A stretch of DNA of 33,851 nt from assembly GCA_900541345.1 (NCBI GenBank), contig UQJE01000020.1, forward strand, positions 1-33,851, in the 5' to 3' direction. The position numbers and the translations under genes were made by a program. Under the pieces are notes generated by a model. The model was given only the letters and a program-made list of their open reading frames with translations. It had not been told where the DNA came from and made no database searches. Source of the stretch: an uncultured Blautia sp. (GTDB lineage Bacteria; Bacillota; Clostridia; Lachnospirales; Lachnospiraceae). Positions 20,700 through 30,627 of the stretch are shown here, piece after piece (position 1 is the stretch's first letter; every line of letters starts with the position of its first letter).

Positions 20700-21071
20700 A
20701 TGGCAAAATTAACAACAGAAGAATTTATTGCAGCAATCAAAGAATTATCTGTATTAGAATTAAACGATTTAGTAAAAGCTTGTGAAGAAGAGTTCGGTGT
20801 ATCCGCAGCAGCAGGTGTTGTTGTAGCAGCAGCTGGCGCAGCAGAAGCAGCAGAAGAGAAAGATGAGTTTGACGTAGAGCTTACAGAAGTAGGTCCAAAC
20901 AAAGTTAAAGTTATCAAAGTTGTTCGTGAAGTAACAGGCTTAGGTCTGAAAGAAGCGAAAGAAGTTGTTGACGGCGCTCCGAAAATGGTTAAAGAAGCTG
21001 CATCCAAAGCAGAAGCTGAAGACATCAAAACAAAACTTGAGGCTGAAGGCGCTAAAGTTACTCTTAAATAA
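20700..21071 (+). CDS. rplL: 50S ribosomal protein L7/L12
   Basis: A 123-residue L7/L12. N-terminal dimerisation helices (LTTEEFIAAIKELSVLELND), an Ala-rich hinge (about residues 38-55) and the C-terminal factor-binding domain (EKDEFDVELTEVGPNKVKVI, VREVTGLGLKEAKEVVDGAP). GGAGGG precedes the ATG. Followed by a terminator and then a separate promoter for rpoB. Confidence 0.98.
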   Translation: MAKLTTEEFIAAIKELSVLELNDLVKACEEEFGVSAAAGVVVAAAGAAEAAEEKDEFDVELTEVGPNKVKVIKVVREVTGLGLKEAKEVVDGAPKMVKEAASKAEAEDIKTKLEAEGAKVTLK

Positions 21072-21100
21072 TAGAAGTAACACGTATATACAAAAGGGAG

Positions 21101-21130
21101 CGGGAATGTCGCAGACATTCCCGTTTTTTT
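21101..21130 (+). terminator. Terminator after rplL
   Basis: CGGGAATGTC and GACATTCCCG around GCA, then seven T. Some read-through to rpoBC is usual in this operon. Confidence 0.9.
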
Positions 21131-21170
21131 CGATTTACAGGAAACAAAATAAAGAAAATCTTGAAATCAG

Positions 21171-21199
21171 TTGACATACTGTTTTTGTTGTGATATAGT
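21171..21199 (+). promoter_or_regulatory. Promoter of rpoB-rpoC
   Basis: TTGACA (21171-21176), 17-bp spacer, TATAGT (21194-21199). Confidence 0.85.
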
Positions 21200-21295
21200 G
21201 AAGAATGCTATATTATGGCAAGATATGCCTACTTGCAAAAATGCAGTAAGGCTCATGTTATAATAAATATAAGGAAAAACAGGGGTGAAACGTCA

Positions 21296-24200
21296 ATGGA
21301 AAAAAACAGAATTCGTTCTGTAAAAACTGGAAAAAGCATGCGTATGAGCTTTCAGAGACAAAAAGAAGTCCTGGAGATGCCAGACCTGATTGAAGTCCAG
21401 AAAGATTCCTACAAATGGTTTCTGAGAGAGGGACTGAAAGAAGTATTCGATGATATTTCTCCAATCGCGGACTACGGCGGAAAGCTCAGTCTGGAATTCA
21501 TCGACTTTACATTCGACGAGAAGGATGCAAAATACTCCATAGAGCAGTGTAAAGAACGTGACGTAACTTATGCCGCACCTTTGAAGGTTCGAGTGAGACT
21601 GATTAATAAAGAGACAGAAGAAATCAACGAACACGAGATTTTCATGGGAGATTTACCGTTAATGACTGCTACTGGTACCTTTGTTATCAACGGTGCTGAG
21701 CGAGTTATCGTTAGCCAGTTAGTTCGTTCCCCTGGAATCTATTATGCGATTGCACACGATAAGCTTGGAAAGCGGTTATTTTCCAGTACCGTAATTCCAA
21801 ACAGAGGAGCATGGCTGGAATACGAGACAGATTCCAACGATGTGTTCTATGTTCGTGTTGACAGAACAAGAAAAGTTCCGATTACTGTCCTGATTCGTGC
21901 ACTTGGCGTAGGTTCAAATGCAGAAATCGTAGAGCTCTTTGGTGAAGAGCCTAAAATTCTTGCAAGTTTTACGAAAGATACTTCCACAAATTACCAGGAA
22001 GGTCTTCTTGAATTATATAAGAAAATCCGTCCGGGTGAGCCTCTTGCAGTAGAGAGTGCAGAGAGCCTTATTATGGCAATGTTCTTCGATCCGAGAAGAT
22101 ACGACCTTGCCAAAGTAGGACGCTATAAATTTAATAAGAAGCTTCATTTTAACAAACGTATTGTAGGACACAAACTGGCAGAGGACGTTGTAGATGCTTC
22201 TACAGGTGAGATTCTTGCAGAGGAAGGTACTGCTGTGACAACAGAGCTTGCAGATCTTCTTCAGAATTCTGCAGTTCCTTACGTATGGATTCAGGGTGAG
22301 GAGAGAAAAATCAAAGTTCTTTCTAACCTTATGGTGGATATTCGTCACTTCATTCCGGAAATCGAAGATCCGAAGGCGCTTGGCATTACAGAGTTAGTAT
22401 ATTACCCTGTGCTTGAAAAAATTCTGGAAGAAAATGACACTCTTGAAGAGCAGGAAGCTGCAATTCGCAGAGATATTCACGATCTGATTCCGAAGCACAT
22501 TACAAAAGAAGATATTTTTGCTTCTATTAACTACAATATGCACCTGGAATACGGCATTGGAAACGATGATGACATCGACCACCTTGGAAACCGTCGTATC
22601 CGTGCAGTAGGTGAGCTTCTTCAGAACCAGTACCGCATCGGTCTTTCCAGACTGGAGCGAGTAGTTCGTGAGAGAATGACAACACAGGACGCAGAGTCTA
22701 TTTCTCCGCAGTCCCTTATCAATATTAAACCGGTAACTGCAGCAGTGAAGGAATTCTTTGGTTCCTCCCAGCTGTCTCAGTTCATGGACCAGAATAACCC
22801 GCTTGGTGAGCTGACTCATAAGAGACGTCTCTCCGCATTGGGACCTGGCGGTCTGTCACGAGACAGAGCCGGATTCGAGGTTCGAGACGTACATTACTCC
22901 CATTATGGAAGAATGTGTCCGATCGAGACTCCTGAAGGTCCGAACATCGGTCTTATTAACTCTCTGGCATCTTATGCCCGTATTAATGAGTACGGATTTA
23001 TTGAGGCGCCTTATCGTAAAATCGATAAGACAGATCCGAAAAATCCGCGTGTCACAGACGAAGTTGTCTACATGACAGCCGATGAAGAAGATAATTACCA
23101 TGTAGCGCAGGCGAACGAGCCTCTTGATGAGAACGGATATTTTATCCATAAGAACGTATCCGGTCGTTTCCTCGACGAGACACAGGAATATGAACGTCAG
23201 ATGTTCGATTACATGGACGTGTCTCCTAAGATGGTATTCTCTGTTGCTACAGCCCTGATTCCGTTCCTTCAGAACGACGATGCCAACCGTGCGCTGATGG
23301 GATCCAACATGCAGCGTCAGGCAGTGCCGCTCCTTACAACAGAGGCTCCTGTTGTAGGTACAGGTATGGAAACAAAAACAGCCGTAGACTCCGGTGTCTG
23401 CGTAGTTGCGAAAAAATCCGGTACCGTTCTTCGTTCCACATCTACAGACATCAGCATTAAGAATGATGACGGAACAAAGGATGATTACCATTTGACAAAA
23501 TTCTTAAGAAGTAACCAGAGCAACTGTTATAACCAGAAGCCAATCGTGTTCCAGGGAGAGCATGTTGAGGCCGGACAGGTTATTGCAGACGGTCCGTCCA
23601 CAGCAAACGGAGAGCTTGCCCTTGGTAAAAACCCGCTGATCGGATTTATGACATGGGAAGGTTACAACTACGAGGATGCTGTCCTTTTAAGTGAAAGACT
23701 TGTTATGGACGATGTTTATACATCTGTTCATATTGAAGAATACGAGGCGGAAGCTCGTGATACAAAGCTCGGACCGGAAGAAATCACAAGAGACGTTCCG
23801 GGTGTAGGCGATGATGCGCTCAAAGATCTTGACGAGCGCGGAATTATCCGTATTGGTGCTGAGGTTCGCGCAGGCGATATTCTTGTAGGTAAAGTAACTC
23901 CTAAGGGAGAGACAGAGCTTACAGCAGAAGAGCGTCTTCTCCGTGCAATTTTCGGTGAGAAAGCACGAGAAGTTCGTGATACTTCCCTGAAAGTACCTCA
24001 CGGCGAATATGGTATTGTAGTAGATGCGAAAGTATTTACAAGAGAAAACGGAGACGAGCTGTCTCCTGGAGTAAACCAGTCTGTACGTATTTACATTGCA
24101 CAGAAGAGAAAAATTTCCGTTGGTGATAAAATGGCCGGTCGTCACGGTAACAAGGGTGTTGTTTCCCGTGTACTTCCTGTAGAAGATATGCCATTCCTTC

Positions 24201-25141
24201 CAAACGGACGTCCGCTTGACATCGTGCTGAACCCTCTGGGCGTTCCTTCACGTATGAACATCGGACAGGTCCTGGAAATCCATTTAAGTCTTGCAGCAAA
24301 AGCTCTTGGCTTTAACGTTGCCACACCTGTATTTGCAGGCGCAAACGAGGATGATATTCAGGATACACTGGAGCTTGCAAATGATTATGTAAATACAGAA
24401 GACTTTGAAGAGTTCCGCAAGAAATATGAAGATGTTCTTGCACCTGAGGTTATGCAGTATCTGGATGAAAATAAAGCGCACAGAGCTTTATGGAAAGGTG
24501 TTCCGATTTCCAGAGACGGAAAAGTTCGTCTTCGCGACGGACGTACAGGTGAGTACTTTGACAGCCCGGTAACAATCGGACACATGCACTACCTGAAGCT
24601 GCATCACCTGGTTGATGATAAGATTCATGCACGTTCCACAGGTCCATACTCCCTGGTAACACAGCAGCCGCTGGGTGGTAAAGCACAGTTCGGCGGACAG
24701 CGTTTCGGAGAGATGGAGGTTTGGGCGCTGGAGGCATACGGTGCATCTTATACACTGCAGGAAATCCTGACAGTGAAATCCGATGATGTTGTAGGTCGTG
24801 TGAAGACTTACGAAGCAATTATCAAAGGAGACAATATTCCGGAGCCTGGTATTCCGGAGTCCTTCAAGGTACTCCTGAAAGAGCTACAGTCTCTTGGTCT
24901 GGATGTAAAAGTCCTGAGAGAGGACCAGACAGAGGTAGAAATTATGGAAAGCGTAGATTATGGCGATACAGATTTACGCTCTGTTATAGAGGGAGATTCC
25001 AGAGGACACAGAGACGAGGAATCCTTCAGCAAACATGGCTATACACAGCAGGAGTTTGCAGATGGTGAACTGGTAGATGTGGAAGAGGAAGAAGAGGAAG
25101 ATGATTTTGAAGAGTTTGAAGAGACTCTTGATGAAGAATAA
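21296..25141 (+). CDS. rpoB: DNA-directed RNA polymerase beta subunit
   Basis: A 1281-residue beta subunit. Signatures from N to C: MPDLIEVQKDSYKWFL, AERVIVSQLVRSPG, the rifampicin-binding segment SSQLSQFMDQNNPLGELTHKRRLSALG (about residue 487 on, with usual D, H and S residues, so no classical resistance change), CPIETPEGPNIGLI, KMAGRHGNKGVVS and the C-terminal GGQRFGEMEVWALEAYGA. An acidic C-terminal tail follows. ATG 21296 has AGGGGTG 8 nt upstream; the frame is open further up to 21215 but overlaps the promoter's downstream region without a ribosome binding site. Confidence 0.98.
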   Translation: MEKNRIRSVKTGKSMRMSFQRQKEVLEMPDLIEVQKDSYKWFLREGLKEVFDDISPIADYGGKLSLEFIDFTFDEKDAKYSIEQCKERDVTYAAPLKVRVRLINKETEEINEHEIFMGDLPLMTATGTFVINGAERVIVSQLVRSPGIYYAIAHDKLGKRLFSSTVIPNRGAWLEYETDSNDVFYVRVDRTRKVPITVLIRALGVGSNAEIVELFGEEPKILASFTKDTSTNYQEGLLELYKKIRPGEPLAVESAESLIMAMFFDPRRYDLAKVGRYKFNKKLHFNKRIVGHKLAEDVVDASTGEILAEEGTAVTTELADLLQNSAVPYVWIQGEERKIKVLSNLMVDIRHFIPEIEDPKALGITELVYYPVLEKILEENDTLEEQEAAIRRDIHDLIPKHITKEDIFASINYNMHLEYGIGNDDDIDHLGNRRIRAVGELLQNQYRIGLSRLERVVRERMTTQDAESISPQSLINIKPVTAAVKEFFGSSQLSQFMDQNNPLGELTHKRRLSALGPGGLSRDRAGFEVRDVHYSHYGRMCPIETPEGPNIGLINSLASYARINEYGFIEAPYRKIDKTDPKNPRVTDEVVYMTADEEDNYHVAQANEPLDENGYFIHKNVSGRFLDETQEYERQMFDYMDVSPKMVFSVATALIPFLQNDDANRALMGSNMQRQAVPLLTTEAPVVGTGMETKTAVDSGVCVVAKKSGTVLRSTSTDISIKNDDGTKDDYHLTKFLRSNQSNCYNQKPIVFQGEHVEAGQVIADGPSTANGELALGKNPLIGFMTWEGYNYEDAVLLSERLVMDDVYTSVHIEEYEAEARDTKLGPEEITRDVPGVGDDALKDLDERGIIRIGAEVRAGDILVGKVTPKGETELTAEERLLRAIFGEKAREVRDTSLKVPHGEYGIVVDAKVFTRENGDELSPGVNQSVRIYIAQKRKISVGDKMAGRHGNKGVVSRVLPVEDMPFLPNGRPLDIVLNPLGVPSRMNIGQVLEIHLSLAAKALGFNVATPVFAGANEDDIQDTLELANDYVNTEDFEEFRKKYEDVLAPEVMQYLDENKAHRALWKGVPISRDGKVRLRDGRTGEYFDSPVTIGHMHYLKLHHLVDDKIHARSTGPYSLVTQQPLGGKAQFGGQRFGEMEVWALEAYGASYTLQEILTVKSDDVVGRVKTYEAIIKGDNIPEPGIPESFKVLLKELQSLGLDVKVLREDQTEVEIMESVDYGDTDLRSVIEGDSRGHRDEESFSKHGYTQQEFADGELVDVEEEEEEDDFEEFEETLDEE

Positions 25142-25158
25142 GAAAGGGGAAAGAATAC

Positions 25159-28100
25159 ATGGCAGAAGCAACCAATACAAATGAATCCTATCAGCCAATG
25201 ACTTTCGATGCCATCAAGATTGGACTGGCGTCCCCTGAGAAAATCAGAGAGTGGTCAAGAGGCGAGGTTTTAAAACCTGAGACCATCAATTACCGTACAC
25301 TGAAACCTGAAAAAGACGGACTTTTCTGCGAGAGAATTTTCGGACCGAGCAAGGACTGGGAATGTCACTGTGGAAAATATAAAAAAATTCGTTATAAAGG
25401 CGTTGTCTGCGATCGATGCGGCGTAGAAGTTACAAAGTCATCTGTCCGCAGGGAGCGTATGGGACATATCGAGCTTGCAGCTCCTGTTTCCCATATCTGG
25501 TATTTTAAGGGAATTCCGTCCCGTATGGGTCTGATTCTCGACATTTCTCCAAGAACACTGGAGAAGGTTCTTTACTTTGCAAACTATATCGTACTGGACC
25601 CGGCAGATTCCGGGCTTCAGTACAAACAGATTCTTACAGAGAGAGAGTATCAGGAAGCTCGTGAGTCATACGGAGAGAATTTCCGCGTGGGCATGGGAGC
25701 AGAATCCATTAAAGAACTTCTGGAAGCAATTGATCTGGAGAAAGATGCAAAAGAGCTGAAAAAAGAGCTGAAAGACGCAACAGGACAGAAACGTGCCAGA
25801 ATTATCAAACGTCTTGAGGTTGTAGAATCCTTCCGTGAATCAGGAAACCGTCCGGAATGGATGATCATGACTGTAGTTCCGGTTATTCCGCCGGATCTCC
25901 GTCCTATGGTACAGCTTGACGGAGGACGTTTTGCAACTTCCGACTTAAATGACTTATACAGAAGGATTATCAACCGTAACAACCGTCTGAAAAGACTTCT
26001 TGAACTTGGAGCGCCGGATATTATCGTGCGCAACGAGAAACGTATGCTTCAGGAAGCAGTAGACGCCCTGATTGACAACGGCCGCCGCGGACGTCCTGTA
26101 ACAGGACCTGGAAACAGACCGCTGAAATCCCTTTCCGATATGCTGAAAGGTAAATCCGGACGTTTCCGTCAGAACCTTCTCGGTAAACGAGTTGACTATT
26201 CCGGACGTTCCGTTATCGTCGTAGGACCGGAACTTAAAATTTATCAGTGCGGTCTTCCGAAAGAAATGGCAATCGAGCTGTTTAAACCTTTCGTTATGAA
26301 AGAGCTTGTTGCAAACGGAACATCACACAATATTAAAAATGCAAAGAAAATGGTTGAAAAGCTTGAGCCGCAGGTATGGGATGTGCTCGAAGATGTTATT
26401 AAAGAGCATCCGGTTATGTTAAACCGTGCACCTACACTTCACCGTCTTGGTATTCAGGCATTTGAGCCGATTCTTGTAGAAGGTAAGGCGATTAAGCTTC
26501 ATCCGCTTGTTTGTACTGCGTTCAACGCCGACTTCGACGGTGACCAGATGGCGGTTCATCTTCCACTTTCTGTAGAAGCACAGGCAGAGTGCCGTTTCCT
26601 TCTGCTTTCACCGAACAACCTTCTGAAACCTTCTGATGGTGGTCCTGTAGCCGTTCCTTCACAGGATATGGTCCTTGGTATTTACTACCTGACACAGGAG
26701 AGACCGGGATATAAGGGAGAAGGTAAGTTCTTCAAGAGTGTGAATGAGGCAATTCTTGCATATGAGAATAAAGTTATCACACTGCAGACAAGAATCAATG
26801 TACGCTGTACAAAGACAATGCCAGATGGCAGCGTTCTTACGGGAACAGTACAGTCTACACTGGGAAGATTCCTGTTCAACGAGATTCTTCCTCAGGATCT
26901 GGGATTTGTAGACAGAAGCATTCCGGGAAATGAACTTCTCCTTGAAGTTGACTTCCTGGTAGGAAAGAAACAGCTGAAACAGATTCTTGAAAAAGTAATT
27001 AATACACACGGAGCAACAAAGACAGCAGAAGTTCTTGATGCCATTAAAGCAACAGGTTACAAGTATTCTACAAGAGCAGCAATGACCGTATCTATTTCAG
27101 ATATGACAGTGCCGCCTCAGAAGCCGGAAATGATCAAACAGGCACAGGATACAGTAGACCTTATTACAAAGAACTACAAGCGTGGTCTTATTACAGAGGA
27201 AGAACGTTACAAAGAAGTTGTAGATACATGGAAAAAGACTGACGATGAGCTTACAAAAGCCCTTCTTACAGGTCTTGACAAGTACAACAATATCTTTATG
27301 ATGGCTGACTCCGGAGCCCGTGGTTCTGATAAACAGATTAAGCAGCTTGCTGGTATGCGTGGATTGATGGCAGATACAACAGGTCATACAATCGAGCTTC
27401 CTATTAAGTCAAACTTCCGTGAAGGTCTTGACGTACTGGAATACTTCATGTCTGCACATGGAGCACGAAAAGGTATGTCCGATACAGCTCTTCGTACAGC
27501 CGACTCCGGTTACCTGACACGTCGTCTTGTAGACGTTTCTCAGGACTTAATTGTACGTGAGATGGACTGCTGTGAAGACAGAGACGAAATCTCCGGTATG
27601 TGGGTAAAAGGCTTCATGGATGGCAAGGAAGAAATCGAAAGCCTTCAGGAGCGTATCACAGGTCGTTTCTCCTGTGAGACAATTAAGAATAAAGACGGAG
27701 AAATCCTTGTAAAAGCAAACCATATGATCACGCCGAAACGTGCAGCCCGTATTATGAGCGAGGGTGTAAACAACGAAGACGGCGGAGCAATCGATAAAGT
27801 AAAAATCCGTACTATCCTTTCCTGTAAATGTAAAGTCGGTGTCTGCGCTAAATGTTACGGTGCAAACATGGCGACAGGAGAGCCGGTACAGGTAGGAGAA
27901 TCTGTAGGTATTATTGCAGCTCAGTCCATCGGTGAGCCTGGTACACAGCTTACAATGCGTACCTTCCATAACGGTGGTGTTGCCGGCGGCGATATTACAC
28001 AGGGTCTTCCTCGTGTCGAGGAGCTTTTCGAGGCAAGAAAGCCGAAAGGTCTTGCCATCATTACAGAGATTAAGGGTATTGCAACTCTGAATGATACAAA

Positions 28101-28857
28101 GAAAAAACGTGAGATTATCGTAACAGATCAGGAGACAGGAGATTCCAAGACTTATCTCATTCCTTACGGTTCACGTATTAAGGTTATGGACGGACAGGTT
28201 CTTGAAGCCGGTGATGAGCTGACAGAAGGTAGTGTAAATCCGCATGATATTTTAAGAATCAAAGGTGTTCGTGCCGTACAGGATTATATGATCCGCGAGG
28301 TACAGCGTGTATACCGTCTTCAGGGTGTAGAAATCAACGATAAGCATATCGAAGTTATTGTACGCCAGATGCTGAAGAAGATTCGTATCGAAGAAAACGG
28401 AGATACCGATTTCCTTCCGGGAACACTTGTCAATGTTCTGGATTACGATGAAGCAAATGAAAAGCTTATTGCAGAAGGCAAAGAGCCTGCAGAAGGAAAA
28501 CAGGTTATGCTTGGTATTACCAAGGCATCTCTTGCAACAGATTCCTTCCTGTCTGCAGCATCTTTCCAGGAGACAACAAAAGTTCTGACTGAAGCTGCGA
28601 TCAAGGGTAAAGTCGATAATCTTATCGGTCTGAAAGAAAATGTTCTTATCGGTAAACTGATTCCTGCCGGAACAGGTATGAAGCGTTACGGCGAGATTAA
28701 GCTTGACACAGGAATGCCTGAAGAGACAGAAGAAGAGGTTACAGAGGAAGAAGAAACTCTTGCTTTTGATACAGAAGAAATTGTAGAAGAAACTGCAGAA
28801 TCTGTTGAAACAGAAGATACAGACGAAGAAGCAGAAGAGTTTGATACAGAAGAATAA
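25159..28857 (+). CDS. rpoC: DNA-directed RNA polymerase beta' subunit
   Basis: A 1232-residue beta' subunit starting 17 nt after rpoB. Signatures: the N-terminal zinc ribbon CHCGKYKK...VVCDRCGV (about 70-88), RFRQNLLGKRVDYSGRSVIV, the catalytic Mg motif NADFDGDQM (456-464), the bridge and trigger region (SAHGARKGMSDTALRTADSGYLTRRLVD), the second zinc site CKCKVGVCAKCYG, and GEPGTQLTMRTFHNGG. The C-terminus is a long Glu/Thr-rich acidic tail. Likely transcribed with rpoB. Confidence 0.98.
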   Translation: MAEATNTNESYQPMTFDAIKIGLASPEKIREWSRGEVLKPETINYRTLKPEKDGLFCERIFGPSKDWECHCGKYKKIRYKGVVCDRCGVEVTKSSVRRERMGHIELAAPVSHIWYFKGIPSRMGLILDISPRTLEKVLYFANYIVLDPADSGLQYKQILTEREYQEARESYGENFRVGMGAESIKELLEAIDLEKDAKELKKELKDATGQKRARIIKRLEVVESFRESGNRPEWMIMTVVPVIPPDLRPMVQLDGGRFATSDLNDLYRRIINRNNRLKRLLELGAPDIIVRNEKRMLQEAVDALIDNGRRGRPVTGPGNRPLKSLSDMLKGKSGRFRQNLLGKRVDYSGRSVIVVGPELKIYQCGLPKEMAIELFKPFVMKELVANGTSHNIKNAKKMVEKLEPQVWDVLEDVIKEHPVMLNRAPTLHRLGIQAFEPILVEGKAIKLHPLVCTAFNADFDGDQMAVHLPLSVEAQAECRFLLLSPNNLLKPSDGGPVAVPSQDMVLGIYYLTQERPGYKGEGKFFKSVNEAILAYENKVITLQTRINVRCTKTMPDGSVLTGTVQSTLGRFLFNEILPQDLGFVDRSIPGNELLLEVDFLVGKKQLKQILEKVINTHGATKTAEVLDAIKATGYKYSTRAAMTVSISDMTVPPQKPEMIKQAQDTVDLITKNYKRGLITEEERYKEVVDTWKKTDDELTKALLTGLDKYNNIFMMADSGARGSDKQIKQLAGMRGLMADTTGHTIELPIKSNFREGLDVLEYFMSAHGARKGMSDTALRTADSGYLTRRLVDVSQDLIVREMDCCEDRDEISGMWVKGFMDGKEEIESLQERITGRFSCETIKNKDGEILVKANHMITPKRAARIMSEGVNNEDGGAIDKVKIRTILSCKCKVGVCAKCYGANMATGEPVQVGESVGIIAAQSIGEPGTQLTMRTFHNGGVAGGDITQGLPRVEELFEARKPKGLAIITEIKGIATLNDTKKKREIIVTDQETGDSKTYLIPYGSRIKVMDGQVLEAGDELTEGSVNPHDILRIKGVRAVQDYMIREVQRVYRLQGVEINDKHIEVIVRQMLKKIRIEENGDTDFLPGTLVNVLDYDEANEKLIAEGKEPAEGKQVMLGITKASLATDSFLSAASFQETTKVLTEAAIKGKVDNLIGLKENVLIGKLIPAGTGMKRYGEIKLDTGMPEETEEEVTEEEETLAFDTEEIVEETAESVETEDTDEEAEEFDTEE

Positions 28858-28870
28858 TAGAAAAGATAAC

Positions 28871-28905
28871 AGTCCCCTGCCGGGTTTTGGCAGGGGATTT
28901 GTTTG
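28871..28905 (+). terminator. Terminator after rpoC
   Basis: CCCCTGCC (28874-28881) and GGCAGGGG (28889-28896), then a T-rich tail. Confidence 0.85.
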
Positions 28906-28967
28906 TTTTATGCCTGTTAAATTATTGAAAAATACAGAAGCAACTACCATTTGTGTTAAAATTCAAG

Positions 28968-28973
28968 TATAAT
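28968..28973 (+). promoter_or_regulatory. Possible -10 of the kinase operon
   Basis: TATAAT about 40 nt before the GTG start; no good -35 is visible at the expected distance. Confidence 0.35.
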
Positions 28974-29013
28974 GAGTACACTTAAAGAAAATCAAAGCAA
29001 AGGAGGGATTGAA

Positions 29014-30612
29014 GTGGAAAGAGAACTTCCGGTGTCTGTATGGCCTGAATGGAAAATTACTGAAAAAATAGGCGAAGGTTCTTTTGGGAAAGTATATAAG
29101 GCGCAGAGGACAGAAAAGGGGCATTCTTTTTATTCTGCTATTAAAATTATTGCTATTCCTTCCAGCAAAAGTGAATTGAACAGTGTACGTTCAGAAACAG
29201 CAAATGAAAATTCTACAAGAGAATATTTCGAAAGCATAGTGGAAGAGTGTATTCAGGAAGTAAGTACAATGGAATATTTCCGGGGAAACTCCCACATAGT
29301 TTCTGTAGAAGATTTTAAAGTGGTGGAATATCTTGATGAAATCGGCTGGGATATTTCTATCAGAATGGAGTATCTTACAAGTTTTACCGATTATTGTGCA
29401 GGAAGAAGTCTTACAGAAAAAGAAACCATAAAGCTTGGTATCGATCTTTGTAAGGCGTTGGAATACTGTCAGCAGTTAAATATCATACACCGAGATATTA
29501 AGCCGGAAAATATTTTTGTTTCCAGATTTGGAGATTTTAAGCTGGGAGATTTTGGAATTGCAAGGGAACTGGAAAAGACAATGAGCAGTCTTTCCAAAAA
29601 AGGAACGTATTCTTATATGGCGCCTGAAATGTATAAGGGAGAGCGCTATGACAATAGCGTAGATATTTATTCTCTTGGAATCGTGCTGTACAAGATCATG
29701 AATAAGAATCGTCTGCCTTTTTTAAATCTGGAAAAGCAGCTGATCACATACCGGGATAAAGAGGCTGCGTTAAATAAAAGAATGTCAGGTGAGAAACTTC
29801 CTTTGCCGGCAGAAGCAGGAAAGGAATTTGGGGAAATGATATGCAGGGCATGCGCCTATGATCCGGCGAGCCGATATGAGTCCCCGGAGGCGTTCCGAAA
29901 AGATCTGGAGGATTTATACGAAGGCAGGAAAAAGATTTTGCTTGGGAAAGAACACTTGTCAGAAAAGGAAGAAAATGCAGGAAACGAAACTTCTCAGAAG
30001 CCTGTGGATTTAAGTGCTTCTTCCTACGAACGAAAATCGAGAGCAAGTGAGAGAAGACGGAAAGCAAAAAAAAGAGCACGTCGCCGTATCATTGCAGTCA
30101 GTGCGGTTGTTTTGGCCGGGTGCATGGTTTTGGGCGTGTATCTTAAAAATCTTTTTGAGGATACGGTGCGTCGTCAGACAGAAAAAATGGTCAAGCTTCT
30201 TACAAACGAGGAGTATCATGGAGAGATTACGGGGGAGGATTTTTCTTCTTCTATAGATACCATTAAAGAAAGAGCGACCACAATTGTAAATGAACTTCCT
30301 TCCTACAGGCCGGAGGGCTCAGAAGGAAGCAGGATTCGCTATTATAATGATGATGGGGAGATTATGAAGGTGTTGGTGTATCCTTCTCTTTCAGAAGAGG
30401 GCAAATACGAAGAATATTATTATTGGAACGGCGCGCTGTTTTTTGCTTACATATGGGAAGGAGACACATCGGAGCTTTATTACTACAGAGATGGGATTAT
30501 GATTCGCTGGATTGATGAGAGCGGAACGTGTCACGACAATGAGCTTGATAATCCGGAATATGTGAAACGTGGCGACAAATATTGGAACAATTCCATTAAA
30601 CAGCTTCAGTAA
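29014..30612 (+). CDS. Transmembrane Ser/Thr protein kinase (Hanks type)
   Basis: A 532-residue protein. Kinase domain at about residues 14-300: GEGSFGKVYKA (P-loop), AIKIIA (ATP Lys), HRDIKPEN (catalytic loop, about 159), LGDFGIAR (Mg loop Asp about 179), GTYSYMAPEMYKGERYDNSVDIYSLG. Then a Lys/Arg-rich juxtamembrane segment (RASERRRKAKKRARRR) and one membrane helix at about 359-377. The outer C-terminal domain (about 155 residues) is Tyr- and Glu-rich, with YYNDDGEIMKV-like repeats resembling short beta-repeat motifs rather than PASTA domains. GTG 29014 has AGGAGGG 6 nt upstream; an ATG 14 codons earlier overlaps the -10 and lacks a ribosome binding site. It pairs with the PP2C phosphatase next door. 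Confidence 0.9.
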   Translation: MERELPVSVWPEWKITEKIGEGSFGKVYKAQRTEKGHSFYSAIKIIAIPSSKSELNSVRSETANENSTREYFESIVEECIQEVSTMEYFRGNSHIVSVEDFKVVEYLDEIGWDISIRMEYLTSFTDYCAGRSLTEKETIKLGIDLCKALEYCQQLNIIHRDIKPENIFVSRFGDFKLGDFGIARELEKTMSSLSKKGTYSYMAPEMYKGERYDNSVDIYSLGIVLYKIMNKNRLPFLNLEKQLITYRDKEAALNKRMSGEKLPLPAEAGKEFGEMICRACAYDPASRYESPEAFRKDLEDLYEGRKKILLGKEHLSEKEENAGNETSQKPVDLSASSYERKSRASERRRKAKKRARRRIIAVSAVVLAGCMVLGVYLKNLFEDTVRRQTEKMVKLLTNEEYHGEITGEDFSSSIDTIKERATTIVNELPSYRPEGSEGSRIRYYNDDGEIMKVLVYPSLSEEGKYEEYYYWNGALFFAYIWEGDTSELYYYRDGIMIRWIDESGTCHDNELDNPEYVKRGDKYWNNSIKQLQ

Positions 30613-30627
30613 ACAGGAGTGCATAGC

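Noticed and set aside
22741..22860. Rifampicin-resistance change in rpoB
   Set aside because: The resistance segment carries the usual Asp, His and Ser residues.
22856..23491. Long open frames on the minus strand within rpoB and rpoC
   Set aside because: They mirror strongly coding plus-strand genes, have no ribosome binding sites and give no recognisable domains.
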